The notes below the pieces were generated by a model that was given only the letters and a program-made list of their open reading frames with translations, ran no database searches and was not told the DNA's origin. From contig NZ_JAPWKB010000005.1 of assembly GCF_028283785.1 (NCBI RefSeq), positions 372,001 to 436,000 of the forward strand: a DNA stretch of 64,000 nt, in the 5' to 3' direction. Below, one piece after another: positions 44,406-54,073 of this stretch (positions are counted from its first letter, which is position 1; each line of letters begins with the position of its first letter). This DNA is from Paraburkholderia sp. (GTDB lineage Bacteria > Pseudomonadota > Gammaproteobacteria > Burkholderiales > Burkholderiaceae). The translations under genes and the position numbers were made by a program.

Positions 44406-45131
44406 ATGTCGAAGCCATTGATCATCATTACCGGTGCCAGTTCGGGCATCGGCGAAGCGACCGCCCGGCTGCTGTCGGGACTCGGGTATCCACTGTTGCT
44501 GCTGGCGCGGCGCCTGGATCGCCTCGAAGCGCTGGACCTGCCCAATACGATGTGCCGCAAGGTCGACATCACCGACCGCATCGCATTGCTGGCGGCGGTC
44601 GCCGAAGGCGAAGCGAAGTACGGTCCCGCCGACGCGATCGTCAACAACGCTGGCCTGATGCTGCTCGGCGACATGACCGAACAGTCGCCGGATGAATGGG
44701 ACCGGATGCTCGATGTCAACGTGAAAGGCTTGCTCAACGGCATTCATGCGGTCGTCAGGAACATGGTGGCGCGCCGTCACGGCACGATCATCAACGTCAG
44801 TTCGACCTCCGGACGCAAGACGTATCCGTCGCACGTCGCCTATGTCGGCACCAAGCACGCTGTGCATGCGCTTTCGGAAAACCTTCGCGAAGAAGTGGCG
44901 CCGCATAACGTGCGCGTAACGCTGATCGCGCCGGGCGCATGCAATACGGAATTGCAGACCATCACGACCAACCAGTCGATCAAGGATGGCTTCAAGGCGT
45001 GGAAGGAATCGATTGGCGGCGTGATCCTGCAGCCGGAGGAAGTGGCGGAAACAATCCGTTTCGCCTATGAAATGCCGCAAAACGTCTGCATCCGCGAAAT
45101 CATGCTCGCATCGACCAACCAGACCGTCTGA
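44406..45131 (+). CDS. SDR family oxidoreductase
   Basis: This is a 241-aa classical short-chain dehydrogenase: TGASSGIGEATARLL cofactor motif, NNAGLMLLGD, catalytic Ser in INVSSTSGRKTYPSH and Tyr/Lys in AYVGTKHAVHAL. GGGAGAG lies 8 bases before the ATG at MSKPLIIITG; the longer open frame is not supported. It is followed after 18 bases by an MFS exporter, so the two are co-transcribed. Confidence 0.92.
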   Translation: MSKPLIIITGASSGIGEATARLLSGLGYPLLLLARRLDRLEALDLPNTMCRKVDITDRIALLAAVAEGEAKYGPADAIVNNAGLMLLGDMTEQSPDEWDRMLDVNVKGLLNGIHAVVRNMVARRHGTIINVSSTSGRKTYPSHVAYVGTKHAVHALSENLREEVAPHNVRVTLIAPGACNTELQTITTNQSIKDGFKAWKESIGGVILQPEEVAETIRFAYEMPQNVCIREIMLASTNQTV

Positions 45132-45149
45132 CGCGCGAGCCCAGCCCTG

Positions 45150-46346
45150 ATGAAAACGCGCCCGCTTGTTCTCCTGCTTGCCGCGCTGTCGATGCTCGGC
45201 CCGTTCGCCACCGACAGCTATCTACCCGCACTGCCCGGTGTCGGACGGCAGTTCAACATCAGCCCGGAACTCGCGCAGATGACGCTCAGCGTCTATCTCT
45301 TCAGCTATTCGGTGATGACGCTGTTCTACGGCATGCTGTCCGATTCGTTCGGGCGGCGTCCCGTAATCGTGGGTGCGCTGTCGATGTTTGCGGTTGCGTC
45401 GCTCGGCGCGACGCTCGCGCCAAGCTTTTCCGCGTTGCTCGCGTTTCGCGCGCTGCAAGGTTTGTCGGCGGGCGCGGGGATGGTGGTCGGCCAGGCGATC
45501 GTGCGCGACACGTTCACCGGCCCGGCCGTGCAGCGGACGCTGGCGAACATCATGATGATGTTCGCGATCGCGCCGGCGGTCGCACCGGTGATCGGCGGCC
45601 AACTGAATGCAGCGTTCGGCTGGCGCGCGATTTTCGCGTTGCTGGCCGTGTTCGCCGCTGCGCTGCTGGTGATCTGCGCGCGCTGGCTGCCGGAGAGTCT
45701 GCCGCTCGCGGGCCGGCATCCGTTTCATCTGCGTGCGATCGTGCGCAACTACATGGCCGCGCTCGGGCACCGGCAATTCGTGCTGGCGATTCTGGCCAAC
45801 GGCTTCGCGTTTGCGGGCTTTGCGCTCTACATCTCGTGCTCGGCGAACTTCGTGATGCATATCCTGCATCAACCGGACACCGCATTTGCGTGGCTGTTCG
45901 TGCCGATGATCGGCGGTGTAGTCGTGGGTTCGGCGTGCAGCGCGCGCTGCGCCACGCGCTTCGGCAGCATCCTGACGGTCTATCTGGGGCTCGCGACCAC
46001 CGCGTTCGGCGCGCTGCTGAATCTGGCCTACAACGCGGTCTACGTGGCCGCTTTGCCGTGGGCCGTCGTGCCGATTTTCGTCTATGCCACCGGCATGGCG
46101 CTCGCGATGCCCGGCATGTCGGCAATCGCACAGAGCTTGTTGCCGGGCTTACGCGGCATGGTGGCATCGTTGCAGAATTTCGTGCAGATGTTCATCTTCG
46201 CGCTGGTGGCCGGTTGCGCGCCGCCGTTCGTCTTCGACAGTCCGTGGCGAATGGCGCAAGGCCTTGCAATCGCCGTCGCACTGGGGCTTTGCTTATGGCG
46301 CGCCAGCACGGCGCTGGCGCGCAAGACGTCGCGCGTGACACCTTGA
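45150..46346 (+). CDS. MFS drug exporter (Bcr/CflA type)
   Basis: This 398-aa inner-membrane protein has 12 predicted helices. DSYLPALPGVGRQFNISPELAQMTLSVYL and the loop GMLSDSFGRRPVIVGAL are typical of the DHA1 Bcr/CflA multidrug group, as is LPESLPLAGR in the centre. It is coupled to the SDR gene. Confidence 0.92.
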   Translation: MKTRPLVLLLAALSMLGPFATDSYLPALPGVGRQFNISPELAQMTLSVYLFSYSVMTLFYGMLSDSFGRRPVIVGALSMFAVASLGATLAPSFSALLAFRALQGLSAGAGMVVGQAIVRDTFTGPAVQRTLANIMMMFAIAPAVAPVIGGQLNAAFGWRAIFALLAVFAAALLVICARWLPESLPLAGRHPFHLRAIVRNYMAALGHRQFVLAILANGFAFAGFALYISCSANFVMHILHQPDTAFAWLFVPMIGGVVVGSACSARCATRFGSILTVYLGLATTAFGALLNLAYNAVYVAALPWAVVPIFVYATGMALAMPGMSAIAQSLLPGLRGMVASLQNFVQMFIFALVAGCAPPFVFDSPWRMAQGLAIAVALGLCLWRASTALARKTSRVTP

Positions 46347-46482
46347 GACAGCGCCCGTCGTGACAAGCCTGCATACGCGATCAGACAAGATCGCCGTCGA
46401 TATTTTCGCCATGATACGGTGGTGGTCGACGATCAAGCACCACGCTCCATGAGTCATTAACGTCCTTACTTCCCACACCATC

Positions 46483-47556
46483 ATGACGACATCCGTAGCG
46501 CTGTCACCCGTTACAGGCACCGCAGCCTGGCGGGGAGACGCCCTTCTCGACAAGCAGAACTGGATCTATCACCTCAGCGCGGAACAGGTCGCGGAGCTCG
46601 AGACGCTGGGCCGCCGCTTCGTCGAAGACAATCCCGATCTGCGTTTCGTGAAGGCTGCCGATTACCCGCTCGTCGCCTGCGCCGAAGCGCTTGTCGAATG
46701 GTGCAACGACGTCGACGAAGGACGCGGTTTCGTGCTGGTTCGCGGACTGCGCCCGGACCTGTATTCGGATGCGCTGTCGGCGGCGATCTATTACATCCTC
46801 GGCCTGCATGTGGGCGAACCGATCCGCCAGAACGAACTCGGCGATCTGCTCGACCACGTGTACGCCACATCGGACAAGATGCTCGACGACCCCGATGCGT
46901 TGTCGTCGAAGATTCGCGACCTGCTGCCCTTCCATTCGGACAGCTCCGACGTGGTTGCGTTGATGTGCCTGCGTCCCTCACTGGAAGGCGGCGCCTCGAT
47001 CATCGTATCGGGCGCGGAAATCTACAACGAGATCCTCAAGCGCCGTCCCGACCTCGCGCCGTTGCTGCTGGAACCGTTCCATTGGGACTGGCGTCGTCAG
47101 GATCACAATGCCCCCGCCAACACCTACGTGTCGCCCATCGTCAGCATGGCCAACGGCACCTTCAGCATGTATGCGGGATCGCTGTATATCCTGACGGCGC
47201 AGGAATATCCGGAAGTACCGCGACTGACGCCGGAACAGATCGAAGTGCTGAAGCTGTTCGAAGACATCACGTACGAGCCGGGCATGTCGCTGGCGATGGA
47301 TTTCCGCCCGGGTGACATTCAGTGGCTATCGAACTACGCGGCCTTGCATTCGCGCACGCGTTTTACCGATTTTCCGGAACCGCAGCGCCGTCGGCATCTG
47401 CTGCGTCTCTGGCTGTCGAGAAAATCCGCGCGTTCACTGGTGCCCGGATTCGGCAAGAATGGCGTGGTGCAGGAGCGCTATCAGCCACGCGATCAGGCAA
47501 GCGGCGACGATCGCGGTAACTTCAGGATCGGGATTGCGGCGGTACCGAGGATATAA
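46483..47556 (+). CDS. TauD/TfdA-type Fe(II)/2-oxoglutarate dioxygenase
   Basis: This 357-aa protein has the metal HxD as FHSDSSDVV and a C-terminal His in LHSRTRFTDFPEPQRRRHLLRLWLS, where the two Arg near the end bind 2-oxoglutarate. RGFVLVRGLRPD and the GASIIVSG stretch also fit the family. The substrate is unknown. It stands alone, followed by about 150 bases and then the convergent efflux operon. Confidence 0.88.
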   Translation: MTTSVALSPVTGTAAWRGDALLDKQNWIYHLSAEQVAELETLGRRFVEDNPDLRFVKAADYPLVACAEALVEWCNDVDEGRGFVLVRGLRPDLYSDALSAAIYYILGLHVGEPIRQNELGDLLDHVYATSDKMLDDPDALSSKIRDLLPFHSDSSDVVALMCLRPSLEGGASIIVSGAEIYNEILKRRPDLAPLLLEPFHWDWRRQDHNAPANTYVSPIVSMANGTFSMYAGSLYILTAQEYPEVPRLTPEQIEVLKLFEDITYEPGMSLAMDFRPGDIQWLSNYAALHSRTRFTDFPEPQRRRHLLRLWLSRKSARSLVPGFGKNGVVQERYQPRDQASGDDRGNFRIGIAAVPRI

Positions 47557-47705
47557 GTTGTTGCGCCCGGTGGCGGTGACAGACCATATTCAACCGCCAC
47601 GATCGATGCTCACGGAGCGTGCCTACGGTTACGCGGTTAAGTTCGATGGGGCGCTTGTTTGGTAGTCCCCCCGAGAATTGATAGCCACTCATCACGTCGA
47701 GCCGG

Positions 47706-49169
47706 CTATCGGACAGTACGGCTACCCTTTTGTTGTTCGGATTGCTCGCCACCGTCCTGCGACCAACCGCCGCCAAGCGCAAGAAAAAGGTTGATCTGGT
47801 CGGTAGCGATCTGCCCTTCCGCAGCGCTAACCCGTGCGCTCAGGCCCGTAAGCGTACGCGTCGCATCGAGGTCAGCGAGGAACGACTCGCGGCCAGCGAG
47901 ATACAGCCGATGCGTTTCATCGGTCGCCTGAGTTGCTGATCGATATGCTGCCTGCAGCGAGTCCAGACGCGCCTGGTCTGCGGCATAGGTCGCCAGGCTC
48001 GTTTCGACCTCGCGTAGTGCATTGAGCACGACACCATCGAAGCGCGCGAGCGCGCCGGCGGTCGAGGCTTGCGCCTCCCGCACGCGCGCCCGCTGGCCAT
48101 TCACCGGGAAATTCCAGCTAATCAGCGGACCGAAAGCCCAGCGCGCCGTTGGCTGCGTACCCAGGTCGTCCAGAACGCCCGTGAAGCCCGTTGACGCGCC
48201 GATGCTGACTGACGGATACAACGCGGCAGTCGCTACACCTATACGTGCGGTCGACGCGGCCAGTTGCCGCTCAGCCTCGCGAACATCGGGACGTCGTTTG
48301 AGGAGCGCCTGTCCATCGCCGACTGGGATTGGTTCACTTAACACGGGTGGCCGCTGGCACATCAGCACAGCAGCAGGCAAATCCGACGGCGCTCGCGCGA
48401 GCAGCATCGCAAGGCGGTACTGTGCTGCACTACGACGCCCGATCAGCGCAGGAATATCGGCAGCAAGCGTTTCGGCTTGGGTCTGGTCGCGCGTGACATC
48501 GGGCTGACTACCTCGCCCAAGATCTCGCAGTCTGCGGGACAAGGCAGCGCGCTGCCGTTGCAAACTCAGTGATTGTCGCGCGACTGCAAGGTCCTGAGCA
48601 GCGGAGCAGGAATCGACGTATGTACGCACGACATCGGCGACCACCGTGATCCGGGCCAGATCATTGGCTGCCTGAACCGCGTCACTGTCCGCACGGGCAG
48701 CCTCCACGCCGCGTTTCAGCTTCCCAAACAGGTCGAGTTCGTATGACACGCTGATGCCGACATCACCCGCGTTAGCGACCGGCAGCTTGCTCTCTTCGAG
48801 ATACTGCTCGGCCGAATCCTGCACCCGGGATACCGCTGCGGAAACACTGCCCGAAAAGCCGCCTTGAGCCGTCGAAACATCGAAGGCCGCCCGCGATCGC
48901 GCCAGGTTTGCTTCCGCCACTCGCAGATCCGTATTGGACTTCAATGCGTCGATGACCAACTGGTTAACCACTGGGTCATCGTACAGGCGCCACCAGTTCG
49001 CCGGCACCGGCGTCGGCTGGACGTGCGCGCCGGTCGCGCCAACGATCGATGTATTCGCGAGCGGTGCGTTGACCAAGGGTCCGTCCGGTGTTTTGTAGTC
49101 CGGTCCGACAGTCATACAACCACCCAACACCACGGATATGACTGCAGAACATATGCCGATGAGCTTCAT
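47706..49169 (-). CDS. NodT-family outer membrane efflux lipoprotein
   Basis: This 487-aa TolC-like channel has a lipoprotein signal (MKLIGICSAVISVVLGGC), GPDYKTP right after the lipid-modified Cys, two OEP repeats (DLRVAEANLARSRAAFD and DVREAERQLAASTARIG) and long coiled-coil helices. It overlaps the HlyD gene by 4 bases. It is the last gene of the efflux operon. Confidence 0.93.
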   Translation of the reverse strand: MKLIGICSAVISVVLGGCMTVGPDYKTPDGPLVNAPLANTSIVGATGAHVQPTPVPANWWRLYDDPVVNQLVIDALKSNTDLRVAEANLARSRAAFDVSTAQGGFSGSVSAAVSRVQDSAEQYLEESKLPVANAGDVGISVSYELDLFGKLKRGVEAARADSDAVQAANDLARITVVADVVRTYVDSCSAAQDLAVARQSLSLQRQRAALSRRLRDLGRGSQPDVTRDQTQAETLAADIPALIGRRSAAQYRLAMLLARAPSDLPAAVLMCQRPPVLSEPIPVGDGQALLKRRPDVREAERQLAASTARIGVATAALYPSVSIGASTGFTGVLDDLGTQPTARWAFGPLISWNFPVNGQRARVREAQASTAGALARFDGVVLNALREVETSLATYAADQARLDSLQAAYRSATQATDETHRLYLAGRESFLADLDATRTLTGLSARVSAAEGQIATDQINLFLALGGGWSQDGGEQSEQQKGSRTVR

Positions 49170-50074
49170 CGTCCAGCCCCCAAAGCAGAGAGGGATACGG
49201 CATTGCCTGTGGCGACCGAGACCGTCGCCGTGCGCCCCGCGATCATCCGGAAGTCAGCAGGCACCTCGTCGAGTGAAATACGAACCGGAATACGTTGAGC
49301 GAGCCGGACCCAGCTGAATGCGGGATTAACATCAGGGAGCATGTTCTGGCTTTGTGTCCGGTCGCGATCCTCGATGGCGGCAACAATGCTCTGCACATGA
49401 CCATGCAATTTCATCGGCTCACCCATCACATCGATCAGAACAGGCTGACCGACGGCGATGCTACGCAGCTTCGTTTCCTCGAAATAGCCGTCGACGCGAA
49501 ACGAATTCATGTCGACGACGGCCAGTACGGGCCGACCTGAACTCACAAACTCCCCGACACGTGGCGCGCGGTCGTTCAGATAACCATCAACCGGACTTCT
49601 GACCGTCGTGCGCTGGAGGTTCAATCGGGCGGTATCGACCTGAACCTGCGCATCGGCAAGCAAGCCTGTGCCTTGCTCAACCTTCGCGCGGCTTTCCTCC
49701 AGCAGTTCGCTCGCGACCAGATCGCCGAGCTTGAGATTGCGGGCATATTCGCGGCGCGCCTGATCGATCGTCGCGCGGCGTTGCTCGAGGTTTGCCTCCG
49801 CGAGGCGAAGCGCGAGCGTATAGCGAGCCTGGTCTATGACAAACAGTACGTCACCGCGTTTCAGTTGCTGGTTGTCCGTCACGTTCACCGAGGTGATGAG
49901 GCCGGAGACATCGGGCGCTACCTGGATGACGTCGGCGCGAACGTGGCCGTCTCGGGTCCACGGCGAGAACATGTAGTAGTTGACGATGCGCCACAGTAAT
50001 ACTGAAGCGATGGCGACAACGACAAGCGTCAGCAGGATCTGCGCCGCGGAGAACAGGGGGTTTTTAACTTTCAC
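49166..50074 (-). CDS. HlyD-family periplasmic adaptor (AaeA-like)
   Basis: This 302-aa membrane-fusion protein has one N-terminal helix (ILLTLVVVAIASVLLWRIV) and YYMFSPWTRDGHVRADVIQVAPDVSGLITSV. A short hairpin and the barrel domain RVDGYFEETKLRSI follow. The start is GTG, one base after the DUF1656 stop, so it is translationally coupled. It links the FUSC permease with the NodT channel. Confidence 0.92.
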   Translation of the reverse strand: MKVKNPLFSAAQILLTLVVVAIASVLLWRIVNYYMFSPWTRDGHVRADVIQVAPDVSGLITSVNVTDNQQLKRGDVLFVIDQARYTLALRLAEANLEQRRATIDQARREYARNLKLGDLVASELLEESRAKVEQGTGLLADAQVQVDTARLNLQRTTVRSPVDGYLNDRAPRVGEFVSSGRPVLAVVDMNSFRVDGYFEETKLRSIAVGQPVLIDVMGEPMKLHGHVQSIVAAIEDRDRTQSQNMLPDVNPAFSWVRLAQRIPVRISLDEVPADFRMIAGRTATVSVATGNAVSLSALGAGR

Positions 50075-50075
50075 G

Positions 50076-50285
50076 TTAGTTCACAAAGCGATGCGATGCG
50101 ACTACGACGATCGCAAGCACAAAAATATAAAGGCCAAGGTCAAAAATGGAACGGTGCCAGACGAGCCGGTAAAAGCCAGTCCGCGTCAGCACCTTGCCGA
50201 TCACGACGTTGATGAGGTATGCCGCGAGCATCAATACAAGTACGGCCGGTACGAAGACGCCGAAGACGTCGATTTCGCCAATCAT
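50076..50285 (-). CDS. DUF1656 small membrane protein (AaeX-like)
   Basis: This 69-aa protein has two hydrophobic helices (VFVPAVLVLMLAAYLINVVIG and LGLYIFVLAIVVVASH) around a polar turn. This small protein regularly accompanies AaeAB-type efflux pumps, as it does here between the permease and the adaptor. Confidence 0.88.
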   Translation of the reverse strand: MIGEIDVFGVFVPAVLVLMLAAYLINVVIGKVLTRTGFYRLVWHRSIFDLGLYIFVLAIVVVASHRFVN

Positions 50286-50339
50286 GGTGCGGGTCTCGAA
50301 ACTAGACGGATAAAGGCGTGTGGCCTGAGGGTTGCGGAT

Positions 50340-52490
50340 TCATGCGCGTGTGTCCGGTACGTCATCGGTCGGGCGCGGTCCCGCAGACGCCGGAAACAGC
50401 GATAAACGTAATCCCACCAGTGCATGTAACGCGTCGCGCAGCGAGCGCTGAGAAGTGCGAATGCGCGGCGCTGAAACGCCATCCATAGGCGCTTCTACAC
50501 TGGATGCGCCACCCTCCCCGGCGTGTCCGGTCCCGCGCGCTGTCACGCAATGCAGCGCATCGTCGAGAGTCTCGAGCAACGCGAGCGGCGCGTGCTGCCG
50601 CTCGCTCCCGTTGGCACAGCGCATGTAGTAGTTGGCGAGACCCACCAGCACGCGGTCGATCGCCGTCGGCAGTTCCCCATCGAGCTTGCGGTGTAACCGG
50701 CGCAAGTCGAGTGAATTGAGCGCGACGCGCAGATCACGGAAGCTGTCGGTGGCCGGATGAGTCTGTCCATCCAGAGACCGCAAACGCGGCACAAGTTGCA
50801 TCAAGCGGTCGAGCATGCGCGAAGTGAGGTTGCGCGGATCGACCAGCGGGCCGGGCGCGGCAGACCGTGCCACATCGACCCAGCTTGAGCGCAGCAGACG
50901 CCGCACTGCGAATTCGACACCAAACGGGCGCGTGATGCGAGTCCAGATATAGGCAAACAGCAGACCTGCAACACCCGCGACATTGCCATTCACGAATGCC
51001 AGAAAGTCAGTATCGTAGGCACCCTGAATGCTGATGTATGTCGCCAGATTAGCCGCGACGATCATCGTCACCATGTTGAACTGCGGCCGCGGAATCAGTG
51101 TTCCGATAAGAATGAACGGACCCGCGAACAACAGCACGAGTATCGGAAAGTCGTGAACCGTGGGAAGCACGACAAACAGATACAGCCCCGCGAGCAGCAA
51201 GCTCGCGACCGTCGCGACGAACATCCGGAACACCATCGGCGCGGGCTCGTCGAGCGGGGCGAAGAAACAGCAGGACACAGCCACCAGCGTCACCGCACCC
51301 GCCCCGTCATGCCAGCCCGAGCCGATCCACAACCAGCAGGCGACGAGAATCGCGCTGACTGGCAGAAAACACGAAAACAACATCATGCCGCGATCGTAGA
51401 AGCGATCCGTGCCACCTAACCGCCAATGCCGGAACCGTGGCCGCCATGCGCGCCGCGGGTGAACAACCTGCGCGCGCAAGCTACAGCAGTCCTGCCACAC
51501 GTCGATCACCTGGCGCAGACGCCACAGTGCGTTCGAAAGCAGCGCGTCTTCCCAGTGAGCGAGTGAATCAGCGGCGGGCTGAAGTATGGCGATGCGCGCG
51601 CGCAAGTCACCGGCGACCGGATCGCTCCCGTCGTCGGGCATGTCGGCATCGGGCGAACTCCGCAGGTCATCGAACCAGCGGACGACATCGGCCAGCAACG
51701 CGTCGAGTCCCGCTGGGCGCACGTGAGCGTCGCGGAACATCGCAGAAAGCGGGTCGGCGAGCGCCGGGATCATCAGCAGAAATAGCTGCATGCGGCCACG
51801 CAGATCTTGTGCGCGCGCGACAGTTTCCGGATGCGCGTCGTCGTAACCCAGTTGACTGAGCAAAAACTCGAATTGATTGATCGCGCTCGCCATGCGCTGC
51901 CGACACGCAGAGATCGCCTCACCAGACAGATTCCCCGAAAGCATCTCGCGGCAGTAAAAAGCAGCATCGCGAAACCACGCGTCGGCACGCTCGATTAGCG
52001 TGGGCGCGAGGCGGCCTGGCAGGATGCTGCTACCCACCAGGCTCGCGCAGATGATCCCGAGCGTGATTTCCTCGGTACGTGCGATCGCCACGTCGAACAC
52101 CGTTCCTGGGTCGGACACCGCAGGCAACGCAATCATCGGCATGGTGTATCCCGCAAGCATGAACACATAGCTGCGCGCCGTGCGGTCCGTGATCGCCAGG
52201 TAAAGCAGTGTGCCGGTCCACGTGGCAACTAGTACGCTAAGAATCAGAGGTGTCTCGACGAATGGGGGCACCAGTAAGACTGCTGCTGCGGCGCCTAGCG
52301 CCGTGCCTAGGGCCCGATACAGCGCTTTCGAGCGCGTTGCGCCAACGAACGGATTCGAGACGATATAGACCGTGGCCATGGCCCAGTACGGGCGCGGCAA
52401 CTGGAAGATGAGCGCCAGATAGAGCGCGAGCATCGACGCGGCAAAGGTCTTGACCGAGAAAAGCCAGTCTCGCAAGGATGGGTAGATCAT
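50340..52490 (-). CDS. FUSC-family aromatic-acid efflux permease (AaeB-like)
   Basis: This 716-aa inner-membrane protein has two hydrophobic blocks, helices in about residues 15-165 and 365-520, separated and followed by cytoplasmic domains. FAASMLALYLALIFQLPRPYWAMATVYIVSNPFVGATRSKALYRALGT is the hallmark N-terminus. Its ATG overlaps the MarR stop by 4 bases. The family exports hydroxylated aromatic carboxylates such as p-hydroxybenzoate. Confidence 0.93.
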   Translation of the reverse strand: MIYPSLRDWLFSVKTFAASMLALYLALIFQLPRPYWAMATVYIVSNPFVGATRSKALYRALGTALGAAAAVLLVPPFVETPLILSVLVATWTGTLLYLAITDRTARSYVFMLAGYTMPMIALPAVSDPGTVFDVAIARTEEITLGIICASLVGSSILPGRLAPTLIERADAWFRDAAFYCREMLSGNLSGEAISACRQRMASAINQFEFLLSQLGYDDAHPETVARAQDLRGRMQLFLLMIPALADPLSAMFRDAHVRPAGLDALLADVVRWFDDLRSSPDADMPDDGSDPVAGDLRARIAILQPAADSLAHWEDALLSNALWRLRQVIDVWQDCCSLRAQVVHPRRAWRPRFRHWRLGGTDRFYDRGMMLFSCFLPVSAILVACWLWIGSGWHDGAGAVTLVAVSCCFFAPLDEPAPMVFRMFVATVASLLLAGLYLFVVLPTVHDFPILVLLFAGPFILIGTLIPRPQFNMVTMIVAANLATYISIQGAYDTDFLAFVNGNVAGVAGLLFAYIWTRITRPFGVEFAVRRLLRSSWVDVARSAAPGPLVDPRNLTSRMLDRLMQLVPRLRSLDGQTHPATDSFRDLRVALNSLDLRRLHRKLDGELPTAIDRVLVGLANYYMRCANGSERQHAPLALLETLDDALHCVTARGTGHAGEGGASSVEAPMDGVSAPRIRTSQRSLRDALHALVGLRLSLFPASAGPRPTDDVPDTRA

Positions 52491-52957
52491 GATTTCCCTG
52501 TCGCTTGCGGTCCTGCGCCGACGGATAAATCCGGGGCATTCACCGCATTGAGGACGCGCATCGTGGCTTCCAGGTCTTCGCGGCTCGCACCCTTGAGCAT
52601 CCGCTCACGCAGATCAAGCAAGTTCTCTTCGATCTCCGTTGTGAGCGCCCGCCCCTCCTCTGTGAGCCAGATCGTTTTTGCGCGGCGATCATCGAGATCC
52701 TCCTTTCGACGAACGAGACCGGCAGCGCAGAGCTGGTCGAGCAGGCGCACGAGCGACGGGCCTTCGATGCCGGCCTGCTCCGCGAGGGCGACCTGATGAA
52801 TGCCCTCGCCGATGCGTGCGGTGATGAGCAATGGAGAAGCGCACGCTTCCGAGATGTTGTACGCGGTCAGTGCACCGTCAACCGTGCGCCGCCACTTTCG
52901 TGCGGCTACGACGAGGGCACTCCCGACAGCGAGGCGGAGGGAGTGAAGATCGGACAT
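52487..52957 (-). CDS. MarR family transcriptional regulator
   Basis: This 156-aa protein has a winged-helix domain with ITARIGEGIHQVALAEQAGIEGPSLVRLLDQLCAAGLVRRKEDLDDRRAKTIWLTEEG. It is the first gene of the efflux operon, overlapping the permease gene. It is probably a phenolic-acid-responsive repressor of its own operon. Confidence 0.92.
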   Translation of the reverse strand: MSDLHSLRLAVGSALVVAARKWRRTVDGALTAYNISEACASPLLITARIGEGIHQVALAEQAGIEGPSLVRLLDQLCAAGLVRRKEDLDDRRAKTIWLTEEGRALTTEIEENLLDLRERMLKGASREDLEATMRVLNAVNAPDLSVGAGPQATGKS

Positions 52958-52988
52958 GTGTTTTTAAGAATCGAAACTTTCTTTGCTA

Positions 52989-53005
52989 GCTAACTATCGA
53001 TTAGC
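52989..53005. promoter_or_regulatory. Dyad upstream of marR, candidate operator
   Basis: GCTAA and TTAGC flank 7 bases (CTATCGA), 32 bases before the marR start. The size and position match MarR operators that control their own operon. Confidence 0.45.
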
Positions 53006-53070
53006 CGGCGGGTGTCCGTAGAAGGACGCGCGGTTGACGGAAAGTCTGGCTGGCTCGACTGCCTGCCAGT

Positions 53071-54069
53071 TCAAAGCCCGGCGAGATAACGCATCGACCG
53101 GCATCTGTCGGCCGGGTCGTATGCATACGTCATCGCGATCAGTTCATCGGCACCGGTCGCTTTGGCAAAATCCTCGAGCGCCCGGGCCGCTGTCTGCGGG
53201 GAGCCGACGGCCTTGATGCCGAGAATTGACTCGGCGAAAGCATGCACGTGCGCCGGCAATGCGCCTGACGCTACCGGCGGCTGCAACGGTCGCCGTTGGC
53301 CCGAGCGGACATCGAAGATCATTTGCTGCGCCGTGGTCCAGAGACTTTGGGCTTCGTTGTCCGACGGCGCGATCATCACGTTGATCCCGGCCATGACATA
53401 CGGTCGATCCACCTGAGCGGTGGGCGCGTCCGGCCTGAACTGGGAGCGATAGATATCAAGCACACGATGAAGGTCATCGGGGGCGAAATGGGACGCAACG
53501 GAAAATGGCAAACCCATGCGCGCTGCGATGGCGGCCCCTTGAAAACTGGAGCCCAGTATCCACACAGGCACGCGCGTTCCGGCAGCGACCCCGCCGTTCA
53601 CGGGAAGACTGTGCGCCACGCCCGTATCGCTGAACCAGCCGTTCAGATCCCGTACATTGCGAATGAAACTGTCCGGATCAGAACCGGAGCGCCCGAGAAC
53701 GCCCGCCGTCATCGAATCAGTGCCGGGGGCGCGCCCGAGTCCCAGATCGATCCGATCAGGGAAGAAGCGCGCCAACGTGCCAAATGCTTCAGCGACGTGC
53801 AACGGCGAGTGATTGGGCAGCATGATGCCGCCGGCGCCCAGCCGCACATTGCGCGTCAGCGAGGCCGCACGCGCGATCAGGATCGCCGTGGCACTGGCGC
53901 CAAGATGGGGCGTGTTGTGGTGTTCCGCATACCACACACGCTTGAACCCCAACGTATCGGCGAGTTGCACCAACTCCATCGAAGCGCTCAGTGCGTCGTT
54001 CAGATCGCAGTCCTGGACGACATGCACCAGGTCCAGAATGCTGATAGGAAGCTTCACGGCTTTCATCAT
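53071..54069 (-). CDS. LLM-class flavin-dependent oxidoreductase
   Basis: This 332-aa TIM-barrel protein of the luciferase-like monooxygenase group (MsnO8-like) has SMELVQLADTLGFKRVWYAEHHNTPHLGASATAILIARAA, GGIMLPNHSPLHVAEAFGTLARFFPDRIDLGLGRAPGTD and VWILGSSFQGAAIAARMGLPF. The start is one of two adjacent ATGs just after the SDR stop. It likely uses FMNH2 made by another enzyme. Confidence 0.92.
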   Translation of the reverse strand: MMKAVKLPISILDLVHVVQDCDLNDALSASMELVQLADTLGFKRVWYAEHHNTPHLGASATAILIARAASLTRNVRLGAGGIMLPNHSPLHVAEAFGTLARFFPDRIDLGLGRAPGTDSMTAGVLGRSGSDPDSFIRNVRDLNGWFSDTGVAHSLPVNGGVAAGTRVPVWILGSSFQGAAIAARMGLPFSVASHFAPDDLHRVLDIYRSQFRPDAPTAQVDRPYVMAGINVMIAPSDNEAQSLWTTAQQMIFDVRSGQRRPLQPPVASGALPAHVHAFAESILGIKAVGSPQTAARALEDFAKATGADELIAMTYAYDPADRCRSMRYLAGL

Positions 54070-54073
54070 CGAT

